61,275 bases of DNA from Laribacter hongkongensis DSM 14985 (GCF_000423285.1 NZ_KE383998.1:38540-99814), one strand, 5' to 3'; shown: positions 50,342 through 60,459, counted from the first letter of the stretch. Made by a program: numbers and translations. The notes: generated by a model from the letters alone, not told the origin.

Positions 50342-51263
50342 GCTTCTTGCCTCCCCGTGCCACGGCCGCACCCAGTGCCGCCATCAGCAGCACGCCGCCG
50401 GTCAGCATGATCGACAGCACGGCGCCGAACGGCCAGTCGCGCGTTTCAAGGAACTGCTGCTTGATCAGGTTGCCGATCATGATGCCCTCGGTGCCGCCGA
50501 GGATATCCGGAATGGCGAACATGCCCAGCGCCGGGATGAACACCAGTGCCGAACCGGCGAACACGCCGGGCAGGCTCAGGGGCCAGGTGATTTTCCAGAA
50601 CCGCTGCCAGGCCGAGGCGCCCAGGTCCTGCGCAGCGTCCAGCAAGGCCGTGTCGTGTTTTTCGAGGTTGGCGTAGAGCGGCAGCACCATGAACGGCAGG
50701 TGCACGTATACCAGCCCGACAATGACCGCAAACGGGGTGAACAGCAGCGTGACCGGCTCGAAGCCCAGACCGGTCACCACGACGTTGACAGCCCTGGTAA
50801 AGGCGGACGACGGGCCGAGGATGATCATCCACGCGTAGATGCGGATCAGGAAGTTGGACCAGAACGGCAGGATCACCAAAAGCAGCAGCAGGTCGCGGTA
50901 TTTCTTGTGGCTGCGGGCAATCAGCCACGCCAGCGGATACCCCATGACGATGCAGACCAGCGTCGTCAGGGCCGCATATCCGGCCGACTTGAGAAAGAGC
51001 TCGAAATACAACGGCTCTTCCACCAGCCGGTGGAAGCTTTCCAGCGTGAAGAAGTCCTGCCAGTTGCCGCTGTTGATCAGCACTTCGGTAGCGCCGGTCG
51101 CTTCGTCCGTGGTCCACAGCGGCAGCAGGCCGCCGTAGTCGCCCGGATAGCGGAAGGCGGCAAGCAGCATGATCAGCGACGGGATCAGGAAAAACACCAC
51201 CAGATAAACGGTGGGTGGCCACGACAGCAGCCACTTGCCCAGCTGGGCGCGCATCGTCTTCAT
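50334..51263 (-). CDS. potB: Polyamine ABC transporter, permease
   Basis: The 309-aa permease has six membrane segments. The EAA loop LDAAQDLGASAWQRFWKITWPLS and LLLVILPFWSNFLIRIYAWM resemble PotB/PotH. ATG 51263 lies five bases after the ATPase stop; a second ATG at 51254 is possible. It is translationally coupled to both neighbours. Confidence 0.92.
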   Translation of the reverse strand: MKTMRAQLGKWLLSWPPTVYLVVFFLIPSLIMLLAAFRYPGDYGGLLPLWTTDEATGATEVLINSGNWQDFFTLESFHRLVEEPLYFELFLKSAGYAALTTLVCIVMGYPLAWLIARSHKKYRDLLLLLVILPFWSNFLIRIYAWMIILGPSSAFTRAVNVVVTGLGFEPVTLLFTPFAVIVGLVYVHLPFMVLPLYANLEKHDTALLDAAQDLGASAWQRFWKITWPLSLPGVFAGSALVFIPALGMFAIPDILGGTEGIMIGNLIKQQFLETRDWPFGAVLSIMLTGGVLLMAALGAAVARGGKKHG

Positions 51264-51267
51264 CGCC

Positions 51268-52356
51268 TCACTCCACGAGGAAGCTGCCGGCGTCAAAGCG
51301 CCAGGCGATCTCGACCAGGTCGTCGTCGTCGAAGAGCTTGGCCAGGCCCGGAGCCGAGTTGGGCAGCATGGCCTCGATCTTGACGCCGTCGGCCACCTCC
51401 ACGATGTAGATGGTCACGTCCCCCAGGTACAGGCAGTCGTGAATCTTGCCCTTGAAGTAGGCTTCGTCGGGCAGGTCCGGCAGCTCGCGGTCGAGCTTGA
51501 TCTTTTCCGGACGCAGCGCCAGCCAGCCTTTCTGGCCGGGCTGTGCACCCTGCGGCGCCAGCGCCTTCATCTCGCCGCAACCACGAATCTCGATCTGCAT
51601 GGTGCCGTCGGCGTTCAGCGACTTGATTTCGCTTTCCAGCACGTTGCACTGGCCGATGAAGTCCGCGACAAACCGGTTTTTCGGGTAGGAGTAGATGGTT
51701 TCCGGAATGTCGAGCTGCTCGACCGAACCGGCACTCATCACGGCAATGCGGTGGCTCAGGGCCAGAGCTTCACCCTGGTCATGGGTGACATACACGAACG
51801 TGATGCCGACTTCGCGTTGCAGGTTGATCAGCTCGATCTGCATTTCTTCGCGCAGCTTGGCATCCAGCGCCGACAGCGGCTCGTCCAGCAACAGGAGGCG
51901 CGGACGGTCCACCAAGGCGCGGGCAATCGCCACGCGCTGGCGCTGGCCACCCGACAGCTCGTGCGGAAAGCGGCTGCCGAACTGCGTCAGGCGCACGTCT
52001 TCCAGCAGTTCATCCACCTGGGTGGCGATCCTGTCAGCGGCCCAGCCGGCCATCTTGAGCGGAAAAGCGATGTTGTCGCGCACGGTCATGTGCGGAAACA
52101 GGGCATAGCTCTGGAACACCGTATGCACCGGACGTTTTTCCGGCGGCACCAGCGACACGTCCTTGCCATCCAGCAGGATCTGGCCGGAGTCCGGCTGCTC
52201 GAAGCCCGCCAGCATCCGCAAAAGCGTGGTCTTGCCGCAGCCGGACGGCCCCAGCAAGGTAAAGAATTCGCCAGCCTCGACCGAGATGCTGACGCCGTTC
52301 ACCGCCGTAAAGTCGCCAAAGCGTTTGACGACGTTGCGAATCTCAAGCAGAGCCAT
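51268..52356 (-). CDS. potA: Polyamine ABC transporter, ATP-binding protein
   Basis: This 362-aa ATPase energises polyamine import. Walker A (GPSGCGKTT), the Q-loop (VFQSYALFPHM), the signature LSGGQRQRVAIARAL, Walker B (LLLLDEPLSALD) and the switch His (YVTHDQGEAL) are intact. The C-terminal TOBE-type domain runs from about 240 to 362. It is the first gene of the operon and is preceded by a promoter whose spacer contains eight G. Confidence 0.93.
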   Translation of the reverse strand: MALLEIRNVVKRFGDFTAVNGVSISVEAGEFFTLLGPSGCGKTTLLRMLAGFEQPDSGQILLDGKDVSLVPPEKRPVHTVFQSYALFPHMTVRDNIAFPLKMAGWAADRIATQVDELLEDVRLTQFGSRFPHELSGGQRQRVAIARALVDRPRLLLLDEPLSALDAKLREEMQIELINLQREVGITFVYVTHDQGEALALSHRIAVMSAGSVEQLDIPETIYSYPKNRFVADFIGQCNVLESEIKSLNADGTMQIEIRGCGEMKALAPQGAQPGQKGWLALRPEKIKLDRELPDLPDEAYFKGKIHDCLYLGDVTIYIVEVADGVKIEAMLPNSAPGLAKLFDDDDLVEIAWRFDAGSFLVE

Positions 52357-52382
52357 GTTTTCCCCCGCCCAAAAAGGGCGCT

Positions 52383-52410
52383 ATTGTAGGCAAAACCCCC
52401 CCCGGTGCAA
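52383..52410 (-). promoter_or_regulatory. Promoter of the pot operon with a G8 spacer tract
   Basis: On the minus strand TTGCAC (52410-52405), a 16-bp spacer that includes eight consecutive G (52403-52396), and TACAAT (52388-52383). The transcript would start about 20 bp before ATG 52356. Confidence 0.7.
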
Positions 52411-52523
52411 ACCTGATTTGGCCAGAATCCGGCCAGAAAAATCCGCCTGCCGTTTCCCGTGTTTTCCCGGCGCGGATTTCCCCGCTGTGAAGCGGGGAAA
52501 AACAGCGTTTGGGGGCTTGCCGG

Positions 52524-53579
52524 CTACCAGCGGCCTTCTTCGAAAAAGCAGCGGTAACGCAGCAGCCACGGGGTGATGTCGATGCGCTGGGCTTCCAGCC
52601 AGTCCGGATTGAAATAGCTGTCGAGATAACGCTCGCCCGAGTCGCAGATCAGCGTGACGATGGCGCCCTGCTCGCCGCGCGCCACCATGCCCGAGGCGAG
52701 TTCGCACACGCCGAACAGGTTGGTGCCGGTCGAGCCGCCGCACTTGCGCCCCAGGACTTCGGACAGGAAATGCAGCGCAGCATAGCTGGCAGCATTGGGC
52801 ACGCGGATCACCCGGTCCACGACGCTGGGAATGAACGATGGCTCGACCCGCGGCCGGCCGATGCCTTCGACGCCCGAGCCGCCCTCGCAGGTCAACGCGT
52901 CGTCACCGGTGTAGTAGCTGTCGTAGAACACCGAGTTTTCGGGATCGACCACGCAGACGCGGGTATCAAGCTTCTGGTAGCGGGTGTAACGGCCGAACGT
53001 GGCCGAGGTGCCGCCGGTCCCGGCTCCGCAGACGATCCAGCTCGGGATCGGGAACGGTTCAAGCTGCATCTGCCGGAAAATGGTGTCGGCAATGTTGTTG
53101 TTGCCGCGCCAGTCGGTCGCCCGTTCGGCATAGGTGAACTGGTCCATGTAATGGCCGTCCAGTTCGTGCGCCAGCCGGCGGGATTCGTCGTAGATGGTGG
53201 CCGGGTCCTCGACCAGATGGCAGCGCCCGCCCTGGAACTCGATGGCCCGGACTTTTTCCGCCGACGTGCCGCGCGGCATGACTGCGATGAACGGCAAGCC
53301 GAGCAGGCGGGCAAAGTAGGCTTCGGAGACTGCGGTCGAGCCACTGGAGGCCTCGATGATCGTCGTTCCTTCGCGGATCCAGCCATTGCACAGGCCGTAC
53401 AGGAACAGTGACCGGGCCAGCCGGTGCTTGAGGCTGCCGGTAGGGTGGGTCGATTCGTCCTTGAAATACAGGTGGATGTGCGGAACCGCCGGTATCGTCA
53501 GCGGAATCAGGTGGGTATCGGACGAGCGATTGAAATCGGCCTCGATCTTGGCGATGGCGGAATGGATCCAGTGCGTCAT
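52524..53579 (-). CDS. PLP-dependent cysteine synthase-family enzyme (Cds1-like)
   Basis: The 351-aa protein is a fold-type II PLP enzyme. The Schiff-base lysine lies in [17 protein letters not shown], the substrate loop is [15 protein letters not shown], and the phosphate-binding glycine loop is [15 protein letters not shown]. The sequence style matches the Cds1 group (cysteine desulfhydrase/synthase-like) more than CysK or CysM. It would form or degrade cysteine, releasing H2S in the latter case. ATG 53579 is favoured over the GTG/ATG twelve codons earlier. It is monocistronic, with no cys gene nearby. Confidence 0.85.
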   Translation of the reverse strand: MTHWIHSAIAKIEADFNRSSDTHLIPLTIPAVPHIHLYFKDESTHPTGSLKHRLARSLFLYGLCNGWIREGTTIIEASSGSTAVSEAYFARLLGLPFIAVMPRGTSAEKVRAIEFQGGRCHLVEDPATIYDESRRLAHELDGHYMDQFTYAERATDWRGNNNIADTIFRQMQLEPFPIPSWIVCGAGTGGTSATFGRYTRYQKLDTRVCVVDPENSVFYDSYYTGDDALTCEGGSGVEGIGRPRVEPSFIPSVVDRVIRVPNAASYAALHFLSEVLGRKCGGSTGTNLFGVCELASGMVARGEQGAIVTLICDSGERYLDSYFNPDWLEAQRIDITPWLLRYRCFFEEGRW

Positions 53580-53651
53580 GGTGTGACGTTTCCTCAACAG
53601 CAAACAGCTAAACACTGCATTCTAGAGGGGGAAGCCTGCCGGGTCCGCAAA

Positions 53652-53677
53652 GAAAAACGGCGCGGGGTGCGCGCCGT
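53652..53677 (-). terminator. Rho-independent terminator downstream of ompW
   Basis: ACGGCGCG and CGCGCCGT pair around GGGTG, with a run of five T on the minus strand. It lies about 80 bp after the ompW stop. Confidence 0.85.
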
Positions 53678-53758
53678 CAAACATCACATCAACACGAGAG
53701 GGAAATACGGACGGGAGCGGCCAGCCGTTCCCGTCATGACTCACGTCAGGCGACGCGG

Positions 53759-54376
53759 TCAGAACTTGGTGCCGATACCAACACCGATGATCCACGGGTT
53801 GATCTTGATCTTGCCAGCATCTTCACCATTAACCATCAGCTTGGTGTCCATCCATACCTTCTTCACGTCAAGGTTGACGAACACGTTCTTGTTGATGGCG
53901 TAGTCAGCACCGATCTGCAGGGCACCGCCCCAGCTGTTCTTCTTGATGTTGACGCTGTCAGCACCAGTCACGGCTTCAGCAGTCTTGAAGTTGGTGTTGT
54001 AGAAACGGGTGTAGTTGATGCCGGCACCCACGTACGGACGGAAGTCAGCGTCCGGCATGAAGTGGTATTGCAGGGTCAGGGTCGGCGGCAGCACCCACAC
54101 CGAACCGATGTCACCGCCACCAGAGGTCACATTGTGCTTGGAAGTACCCAGAATCAGCTCGGCGCCGATGTTCTTGGTGATCATATAGGTCAAGTCAAGC
54201 TCCGGGGTCATGGCTTGCTTGACGTTCAGACCCAGATCGCTGGCAGTCTGTGACGTGCTCACTTCCGGAGCGATGTACAAACCACGTACGCGCACCAGCA
54301 CGTCACCTGCGTCAGCCATCGAAACGGCCGGAGCAAAGGCTGCACCTGCCAGAAGAGCCAGAGCCAGTTTTTTCAT
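53759..54376 (-). CDS. ompW: OmpW-family outer membrane protein
   Basis: OmpW is an eight-stranded outer-membrane barrel with a hydrophobic channel. The 205-aa precursor has a signal peptide (cleavage near SMA|DA), then VRVRGLYIAPE, followed by LDLTYMITKNIGAELILGTSKHN, LPPTLTLQYHFMPDADFRPYVGAGINYTRF and WGGALQIGADYAINKNVFVNLDVKK. These are typical strands, and it ends in Phe. A FNR-like box lies 150 bp upstream; OmpW is known to respond to oxygen and iron in E. coli. Confidence 0.95.
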   Translation of the reverse strand: MKKLALALLAGAAFAPAVSMADAGDVLVRVRGLYIAPEVSTSQTASDLGLNVKQAMTPELDLTYMITKNIGAELILGTSKHNVTSGGGDIGSVWVLPPTLTLQYHFMPDADFRPYVGAGINYTRFYNTNFKTAEAVTGADSVNIKKNSWGGALQIGADYAINKNVFVNLDVKKVWMDTKLMVNGEDAGKIKINPWIIGVGIGTKF

Positions 54377-54527
54377 GTTGAGTTCTCCAAAGTTTGTCCG
54401 CAGACCGGAAAATGTTGCGCTATCTCGAATATCAAGCGCTGTTTCAGTTGTCCGGCGGCAGTTTAACCATATTGATTAGTCAATTTTTACGACACATGGC
54501 TATCGTGGGCATATTCATGCTTTTGCC

Positions 54528-54541
54528 ATGATCTCGATCAA
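54528..54541. promoter_or_regulatory. FNR-like box between ompW and ubiD
   Basis: ATGATCTCGATCAA differs from TTGAT-N4-ATCAA at one base. It could serve ompW or ubiD; no well-spaced -10 was found for either. Confidence 0.4.
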
Positions 54542-54648
54542 ATTTGCCGGACGGATTTGGCACCAAATTCCTTCACGTTGTTGTCAATTTGACACATCTT
54601 TCGTCTCCGCCTAGCCTCGAAACATTTCAGCCATTCATCATTGTCACC

Positions 54649-56184
54649 ATGCACTACCGTGACCTGCGCGACTTCATCGCGGCCCTCGAAGCCCGGGGCG
54701 AACTCAAACGTGTCGGGCAGCCTGTATCGCCCCGCCTGGAAATGACAGATCTCTGCGACCGCACCCTGCGCGCAGAAGGACCAGCCTTGCTGTTTGAGGC
54801 ACCGCAAACCGGCAACACTCGCTATGCCAGCCCGGTGCTGGGCAACCTTTTTGGCACTCCGCAGCGGGTCGCACTGGGCATGGGAGCCGAAAACGTGTCG
54901 GCCCTGCGCGACATCGGCCAGTTGCTGGCCATGCTCAAGGAGCCCGAGCCGCCCAAAGGCCTGCGCGATGCCTGGGACAAGTTTCCGCTATATAAAAAGG
55001 TGCTCGACATGGCACCGAAAACCATCCGCCGGGCCCCGGTGCAGGAAGTGGTCGAAGAAGGCCCTGAGGTCAACCTCGCCCGCCTGCCGGTCTGGCACTG
55101 CTGGCCCGGCGACGTTGCCCCGCTGATTACCTGGGGGCTGACCGTCACCCGCGGGCCGGCCAAAAAGCGCCAGAACCTCGGCATTTACCGCCAGCAGGTC
55201 ATCAGCCGCAACCAGGTCATCATGCGCTGGCTGGCTCACCGCGGCGGGGCGCTGGATTTCCGCGACTGGCGCCGCACCCGCCCGGGTGAACCGTTCCCGG
55301 TGTCGGTGGTGCTGGGCTGCGACCCGGCCACCATCCTAGGCGCCGTTACCCCGGTGCCGGATACCCTGTCGGAATACCAGTTTGCCGGCCTGCTGCGCGG
55401 CAGCCGCACCGAACTGACCCAGAGCCTTGGCAACGACCTGCAAGTGCCGGCCTTTGCCGAAATCGTGCTGGAAGGCCACCTCAGCCCCTGCGAAGCCGGC
55501 TTCAGCGGCGTCAGCGAACACGGTATCCCGTTAAAAGAAATCGACGGCTACCTGCACGCTCTGGAGGGGCCGTATGGCGACCATACCGGCTATTACAACG
55601 AGCAGGACTGGTTCCCGGTCTTCACCATCGACCGCCTGACCCGCCGGCCCGACGCGATCTACCACAGCACCTACACCGGCAAGCCGATCGACGAACCGGC
55701 CGTGCTTGGCGTGGCACTCAACGAAGTGTTCGTGCCGATCCTGCAAAAGCAGTTCCCGGAAATCGTCGACTTCTACCTGCCGCCGGAAGGTTGCAGCTAC
55801 CGCATGGCAGTGGTGTCGATCAGGAAGCAGTACGCCGGTCACGCCAAGCGGGTGATGATGGGGTGCTGGAGCTTCCTGCGCCAGTTCATGTACACCAAGT
55901 TCATCGTGGTGGTGGACGACGACATCGACACCCGCGACTGGAAAGAGGTCATGTGGGCCATCACCACCCGCATGGATCCGGTGCGCGACACGGTGCTGGT
56001 GGAAAACACCCCGATCGACTATCTGGATTTCGCCAGCCCGGTGTCTGGGCTGGGCGGCAAGATGGGGATGGATGCGACCAACAAGTGGCCGGGCGAAACC
56101 GACCGTGAATGGGGCCGCCCCATCGTCAAGGATGCAGCGGTGGCAGCCCGGGTCGACCAGCTGTGGCAGACGCTGGGCCTGTAG
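54649..56184 (+). CDS. ubiD: 4-hydroxy-3-polyprenylbenzoate decarboxylase
   Basis: UbiD decarboxylates polyprenyl-hydroxybenzoate in ubiquinone synthesis using prenylated FMN made by UbiX. The 511-aa protein begins [22 protein letters not shown] and holds the prFMN/metal-binding [20 protein letters not shown]. It has the catalytic Glu-containing [11 protein letters not shown]-like segment (here [14 protein letters not shown]) and the C-terminal DVD...P block ([19 protein letters not shown]). I chose ATG 54649, but no good ribosome-binding site precedes it. The next gene follows after a hairpin. Confidence 0.95.
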   Translation: MHYRDLRDFIAALEARGELKRVGQPVSPRLEMTDLCDRTLRAEGPALLFEAPQTGNTRYASPVLGNLFGTPQRVALGMGAENVSALRDIGQLLAMLKEPEPPKGLRDAWDKFPLYKKVLDMAPKTIRRAPVQEVVEEGPEVNLARLPVWHCWPGDVAPLITWGLTVTRGPAKKRQNLGIYRQQVISRNQVIMRWLAHRGGALDFRDWRRTRPGEPFPVSVVLGCDPATILGAVTPVPDTLSEYQFAGLLRGSRTELTQSLGNDLQVPAFAEIVLEGHLSPCEAGFSGVSEHGIPLKEIDGYLHALEGPYGDHTGYYNEQDWFPVFTIDRLTRRPDAIYHSTYTGKPIDEPAVLGVALNEVFVPILQKQFPEIVDFYLPPEGCSYRMAVVSIRKQYAGHAKRVMMGCWSFLRQFMYTKFIVVVDDDIDTRDWKEVMWAITTRMDPVRDTVLVENTPIDYLDFASPVSGLGGKMGMDATNKWPGETDREWGRPIVKDAAVAARVDQLWQTLGL

Positions 56185-56215
56185 CCGGTAATGACAAGAG
56201 GCTTGTCTGACCGCA

Positions 56216-56236
56216 AGTCCGGCCGAAGGCCGGACT
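56216..56236. repeat. Perfect 9-bp hairpin after ubiD
   Basis: AGTCCGGCC and GGCCGGACT pair around GAA. No T run follows, so if it terminates ubiD it does so weakly. Confidence 0.5.
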
Positions 56237-56282
56237 GGTAGTCTGGGTCCAGTCCTCTGTCACTTTACCTAAGGAGCAGGTC

Positions 56283-57305
56283 ATGGAACGCGTACGGGTC
56301 ATCCAGTATGGCTGCGGCAAGATGGGGCAGGTCACCCTGCGTTATCTGGTGGAGAAAGGCTGCGAGATCGTCGGCGCCATCGATACCGATCCGGCACTGG
56401 TCGGCCGCGATGCCGGCGACGTGGCCGGCATCGGGCGACGCCTGAACGTGCCGGTACGGGCAGATGCCGAAGCCGTGTTTGCCGAGTGCGACGCCCATGT
56501 CGCCATCGTGGCCGTCGGCAGCCTGATGGACGACATGTACCCGCACTTCGAGCGCTGCGCCCGCCATGGCGTCAACGCCATTTCCACCTGCGAGGAAGCG
56601 TTCTATCCGTGGACCACCTCGCCGGCACTGACCAGCCGGCTGGACGTGCTGGCCAAACAGCATGGCTGTACGCTGACCGGTTCCGGCTACCAGGACGTCT
56701 ACTGGGGCAACCTGATCACCACGCTGGCCGGCTCCAGCCACTGCATCAACCGCATCGAGGGCGTATCCAGCTACAACGTCGAGGATTACGGCATCGCCCT
56801 GGCCCGGGTACACGGCGTCGGCCTGACTCCCGAGGCCTTCCAGCGCGAAATCGCCGAAGCCACGGCCCTGCCCTCGTACATGTGGAACGCCTGCGAATGG
56901 CTGGCCGCGCAACTGGGGCTGACCATCGCCAGCATCAGCCAGAAACAGGTGCCGATCCTGGCACAGTCCGACACCCCCAGCCGCACCATGGGCCGCACCA
57001 TCCGCGCCGGTGAGGCACTGGGCATGTCCGCCGTGGTGACCCTCGTCACCCGGCAAGGGCCGGTGATCGAAAGCCAGTGCATCGGCAAGGTCTACCTGCC
57101 GGGCGAAACCGACCGCAACGACTGGGTGCTGCGCGGCGAACCGGACACGTTCGTCCAGATCAGCCGCCCATCCACGGTGGAACTCACCTGCGCCAGCGTC
57201 GTCAACCGGGTACCGGACGTGATTGCCGCACCGGCCGGCTTTGTTACTTCGGAAAAGATGCCGCCGGCGGCCTATCGCGCCTGGCCGATGCATTTTTACC
57301 TGTAA
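56283..57305 (+). CDS. 2,4-diaminopentanoate dehydrogenase-like / DapB-like oxidoreductase
   Basis: The 340-aa protein has an N-terminal Rossmann fold (RVIQYGCGKMGQVTLRYLVEKGCEIVGAID) like dihydrodipicolinate reductase. The C-terminal domain matches the 2,4-diaminopentanoate dehydrogenase (Ord) group: LTGSGYQDVYWGNLITTLAGSSHCI and FQREIAEATALPSYMWNACEWLA. It would oxidise an amine with NAD(P)+. In clostridia this step is in ornithine degradation, but the other genes of that path are not here. AAGGAG precedes ATG 56283. A terminator follows. Confidence 0.82.
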   Translation: MERVRVIQYGCGKMGQVTLRYLVEKGCEIVGAIDTDPALVGRDAGDVAGIGRRLNVPVRADAEAVFAECDAHVAIVAVGSLMDDMYPHFERCARHGVNAISTCEEAFYPWTTSPALTSRLDVLAKQHGCTLTGSGYQDVYWGNLITTLAGSSHCINRIEGVSSYNVEDYGIALARVHGVGLTPEAFQREIAEATALPSYMWNACEWLAAQLGLTIASISQKQVPILAQSDTPSRTMGRTIRAGEALGMSAVVTLVTRQGPVIESQCIGKVYLPGETDRNDWVLRGEPDTFVQISRPSTVELTCASVVNRVPDVIAAPAGFVTSEKMPPAAYRAWPMHFYL

Positions 57306-57333
57306 GCACCGGGCCCGCCCCGGGGCTGCACCC

Positions 57334-57357
57334 GCCGCCACGCCGTGGCGGCTTTTT
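57334..57357 (+). terminator. Rho-independent terminator of the dehydrogenase gene
   Basis: GCCGCCAC and GTGGCGGC pair around GCC and are followed by five T. Confidence 0.9.
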
Positions 57358-57370
57358 CATGCCGGTTGCC

Positions 57371-58165
57371 TCAGGGCAGCAGGCGCGAGGCCGTATGCTG
57401 GTTGGCCTTTTTCAGTGCCGCCACCATGGCCGGAAAATCCAGCCCGTGCCCATCCTGCAAGGCACGCGCCCGGGCTTCCAGCTGGTCAAAGCGCAGGGCA
57501 TGTCCCGGTGCATCGCGCAGGGCAAACGCGGCCACATTGCCGTGGGTTTCGGCCGGCAGGACCAGTACCCGGCCGTCAAAGGCGTGGCGCATGGCATCCA
57601 GATGCTGGTGATAGCGCGGGTGCCGGCTCCACAGGTTGACTGCCAGCACGCCGCCCTCGCCGAGGGCCATGCGGCAATCGTGCAGGAAGGGCTCGGCCAC
57701 CATGGCCGTGATGATGTTGTAGCCGTCAAAGGCGTCGATCAGGACGGTGTCGAAAGCCGCCGTCTGCCGCCCCATGTAATCCACCCCGTCGCCGGTGACC
57801 ACCTGCATGCGCTCGTCGGCAGGCAGGCAGAACATCGACTGGCACAGCGCCACCACCTGCGGATTGAGCTCCACGGCCACATTCATCGACTCGGGCAGCC
57901 GGGCATGGAAAAAGCGCGGCAGGCTGCCGCCCCCCAGTCCGACATGCAGGATGCGCCGGGGAGATGCCTGCAGGAGCAGACAGCCCGCCATGGCGCGGGT
58001 ATAGGCCAGCACCAGCTCGGCCGGATCGCTGATGCGCATCTGCGATTGCAGGGTGTCGGAGCCGAGATACATCGAGCGCAGGCCGTTGTCTTCGCCGACG
58101 GCGACCTCGGGCAAGCCACCCGGACGCTGGCCCTTGCGCCGGCGCATGGCGAGAAAATCACTCAC
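57371..58165 (-). CDS. Spermidine synthase-like methyltransferase-fold protein
   Basis: The roughly 264-aa protein has the aminopropyltransferase/SAM-binding core. It shows [15 protein letters not shown], an acidic ribose-binding strand end ([10 protein letters not shown]), [10 protein letters not shown], and [13 protein letters not shown]. It lacks the full N-terminal beta domain of SpeE, so it is probably one of the many 'spermidine synthase-like' proteins of unknown substrate. Translation may start at GTG 58165, overlapping the ttcA stop by eight bases, or at ATG 58147. It is coupled to ttcA. Confidence 0.78.
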   Translation of the reverse strand: MSDFLAMRRRKGQRPGGLPEVAVGEDNGLRSMYLGSDTLQSQMRISDPAELVLAYTRAMAGCLLLQASPRRILHVGLGGGSLPRFFHARLPESMNVAVELNPQVVALCQSMFCLPADERMQVVTGDGVDYMGRQTAAFDTVLIDAFDGYNIITAMVAEPFLHDCRMALGEGGVLAVNLWSRHPRYHQHLDAMRHAFDGRVLVLPAETHGNVAAFALRDAPGHALRFDQLEARARALQDGHGLDFPAMVAALKKANQHTASRLLP

Positions 58166-59120
58166 CGCAGCCCCCGGCCTTCGGGCGTGAATCGAGGATG
58201 CTGAACGTGCGGCGCGGCTGACCGTCTTCGTCCGCCGGCACCGGATCGCGGAATTCTTCCTTGTCGAATGCCGTGTCGCCGCCCTCGGACGGCAGCGCGT
58301 CGCCGACCTTGAGCCCGGCAAACGGATAGAGTGCGGTATCGGCCAGATGCGACGGCACCACGTTTTGCAGGGCGCGGAACATGGTTTCCACCCGGCCCGG
58401 GAAACGGCGGTCCCAGTCGTTGATCATCTCCTTCACCACCTGGCGCTGCAGGTTGGGCTGCGACCCGCACAGGTTGCACGGAATGATCGGAAACTCCCGC
58501 AGCCCGGCGTAGCGCTCGATGTCCTTTTCGCGGCAGTACGCCAGCGGGCGGATCACCACGTGCTTGCCGTTGTCGGACAGCAGCTTGGGCGGCATGGCCT
58601 TGAGCTTGCCGCCGTAGAACATGTTGAGGAACAGGGTCTGCAGGATGTCGTCGCGGTGGTGTCCCAAGGCGATCTTGGTCGCATCCAGTTCACCGGCCAC
58701 CCGGTACAGCACCCCGCGGCGCAGTCGCGAGCACAGGCTGCAGGTGGTCTTGCCTTCCGGCACCAGCCGCTTGACGATCGAATAGGTATCTTCTTCTACG
58801 ATACGGTATTCGACGCCGAGGGATTCGAGATAGGCCGGCAGCACGTCTTCCGGAAAACCCGGCTGTTTCTGGTCGAGGTTGACCGCTACGATGGAGAAGT
58901 CGATCGGGGCGGATTTTTGCAGCCCCAGCAGGATATCGAGCAGGGCGTAGCTGTCCTTGCCGCCCGACAGGCAGACCATGACGCGGTCTCCCGCCTCGAT
59001 CATGTTGAAGTCGTTGATGGCATCGCCAACCTCGTGGCGCAGGCGCTTGACGAGCTTGTTGGCGTTACGGGAAGTCTTGCGGGCTGCCGCTTCGTCGGCA
59101 ACCGGAATCATATCAGTCAT
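58158..59120 (-). CDS. ttcA: tRNA 2-thiocytidine synthetase TtcA
   Basis: TtcA thiolates cytidine 32 of certain tRNAs using ATP and a [4Fe-4S] cluster. The 320-aa protein has the PP-loop [10 protein letters not shown], the first Cys pair [23 protein letters not shown], and the second Cys pair CNLC, the usual cluster ligands. Start at ATG 59120; a long acidic C-terminal tail is present. It is first of a two-gene unit with the spermidine-synthase-like gene. Confidence 0.95.
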   Translation of the reverse strand: MTDMIPVADEAAARKTSRNANKLVKRLRHEVGDAINDFNMIEAGDRVMVCLSGGKDSYALLDILLGLQKSAPIDFSIVAVNLDQKQPGFPEDVLPAYLESLGVEYRIVEEDTYSIVKRLVPEGKTTCSLCSRLRRGVLYRVAGELDATKIALGHHRDDILQTLFLNMFYGGKLKAMPPKLLSDNGKHVVIRPLAYCREKDIERYAGLREFPIIPCNLCGSQPNLQRQVVKEMINDWDRRFPGRVETMFRALQNVVPSHLADTALYPFAGLKVGDALPSEGGDTAFDKEEFRDPVPADEDGQPRRTFSILDSRPKAGGCGE

Positions 59121-59256
59121 GAAACAACCGCTAAATCAGCAAATTGCGCGATTTTACCGCGAAACCGTCCTCCCCGCGTCACCACAATTCTTGACGATTG
59201 CCGTATGCCTCGTGCCTAATCCCGAGGCTTTTCGAATGATTACTCTAGGCTAGGCC

Positions 59257-60432
59257 ATGACAGACTCGACCTTACCCCCGCTTGTTGTACGCGGCCATGT
59301 ACTCAAACCCGTCGTCCAGGGCGGCATGGGCGTGGGCATTTCCGCCCACCAGCTCGCCGGTACGGTTGCGCGTGAAGGCGCGGTAGGCACCATCGCCAGT
59401 GTCGATCTGCGGCACCTGCACCCCGATCTGGTCGAAGCATCGCTGCACGCAAAATGCACCGAAGACTACGACCGCCTCAACCTGATCGCGCTTGACCGCG
59501 AGATCAAGCGCGCACTGGAGATCGCCGACGGCGAAGGCCTGGTGTCGGTCAACGTGATGAAAGCCGTCGACGCCCACGCCAAATACGTGCGCCAGGCCTG
59601 CGAATCCGGTGCCCAGGCCATCACCATGGGCGCCGGCCTGCCGCTCGACCTGCCGGACATGGTCAGCGAACACCCCAACGTCGCCCTGCTGCCGATCCTC
59701 AGCGAATCGCGCGGCATCGGCATCGTGCTCAAGCGCTGGATGAAAAAGAATCGCCTGCCGGATGCCATCGTGATCGAACACCCGGCCCATGCCGGCGGTC
59801 ACCTCGGTGCCGCCAAGCGCGAGGACATTGCCGACGGCCGTTTCGATTTCGCCCGCGTGCTGGAAGAAACCTTTGAACTCTTCAAGTCACTGGGGCTGGA
59901 ACGCGAGCGCATCCCGCTGGTTGTTGCGGGCGGCATCAACAGCTTTGAAAAGGTCAGGCACTACCTCGGCCTCGGCGCCGCAGGCGTACAGGTCGGCACG
60001 GCCTTTGCCGTGACCCGCGAAGGCGATGCCCACATCAACTTCAAGAACGTGCTGGCAGGTGCCAAGAAAGAGGACGTGGTCGAATTCATGAGCGTGGCCG
60101 GCCTGCCGGCCCGCGGCGTGCTCACTCCGTTCCTCAAGAGCTACCTCAAGCGCGAGGAGAAGCTCCAGGCCAACGCCAAGGCCGACCCGGGCCGCTGCAC
60201 CCAGGCACTCAACTGCCTGTCGGTCTGCGGACTGCGTGACGGCATCAGCAAGATCGGCCAGTTCTGCATCGACCTCAAGCTGTCGGCCGCCTTCCGCGGC
60301 GAAGTCGACAAAGGCCTGTTCTTCCGCGGCAAGGATCCGCTGCCGTTTGGCGACGCCATCCGGTCGGTACGCGAACTGCTCGACTACCTGACCACCGGCG
60401 TCAAGCCCGACCTGAACGTACGCCCGGCCTGA
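59257..60432 (+). CDS. Nitronate monooxygenase family protein
   Basis: This 391-aa FMN-dependent TIM-barrel protein belongs to the 2-nitropropane dioxygenase/nitronate monooxygenase family, also related to FabK. The family marks are VVQGGMGVGISAHQLAGTVARE, the catalytic-His region EHPAHAGGHLG, and the FMN phosphate-binding VAGGINSFEKVRHYLGLGAAGVQVGTAF. The C-terminus contains four cysteines (CTQALNCLSVCG and a later one), which is less usual and might bind metal. It has its own terminator. Substrate unknown. Confidence 0.88.
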   Translation: MTDSTLPPLVVRGHVLKPVVQGGMGVGISAHQLAGTVAREGAVGTIASVDLRHLHPDLVEASLHAKCTEDYDRLNLIALDREIKRALEIADGEGLVSVNVMKAVDAHAKYVRQACESGAQAITMGAGLPLDLPDMVSEHPNVALLPILSESRGIGIVLKRWMKKNRLPDAIVIEHPAHAGGHLGAAKREDIADGRFDFARVLEETFELFKSLGLERERIPLVVAGGINSFEKVRHYLGLGAAGVQVGTAFAVTREGDAHINFKNVLAGAKKEDVVEFMSVAGLPARGVLTPFLKSYLKREEKLQANAKADPGRCTQALNCLSVCGLRDGISKIGQFCIDLKLSAAFRGEVDKGLFFRGKDPLPFGDAIRSVRELLDYLTTGVKPDLNVRPA

Positions 60433-60459
60433 TCTTGGCCATCCGCCCCGCCTGAATGG

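Noticed and set aside
52478-52499. TTCCCCGC/GCGGGGAA hairpin as a terminator after the Cds1-like gene
   Set aside because: On either strand the stem is followed by A, not T, so it does not fit a Rho-independent terminator.
54470-54483. ATTGATTAGTCAAT as an FNR box upstream of ompW
   Set aside because: The half-sites are two bases too close for FNR (TTGA-N4-TCAA instead of N6).
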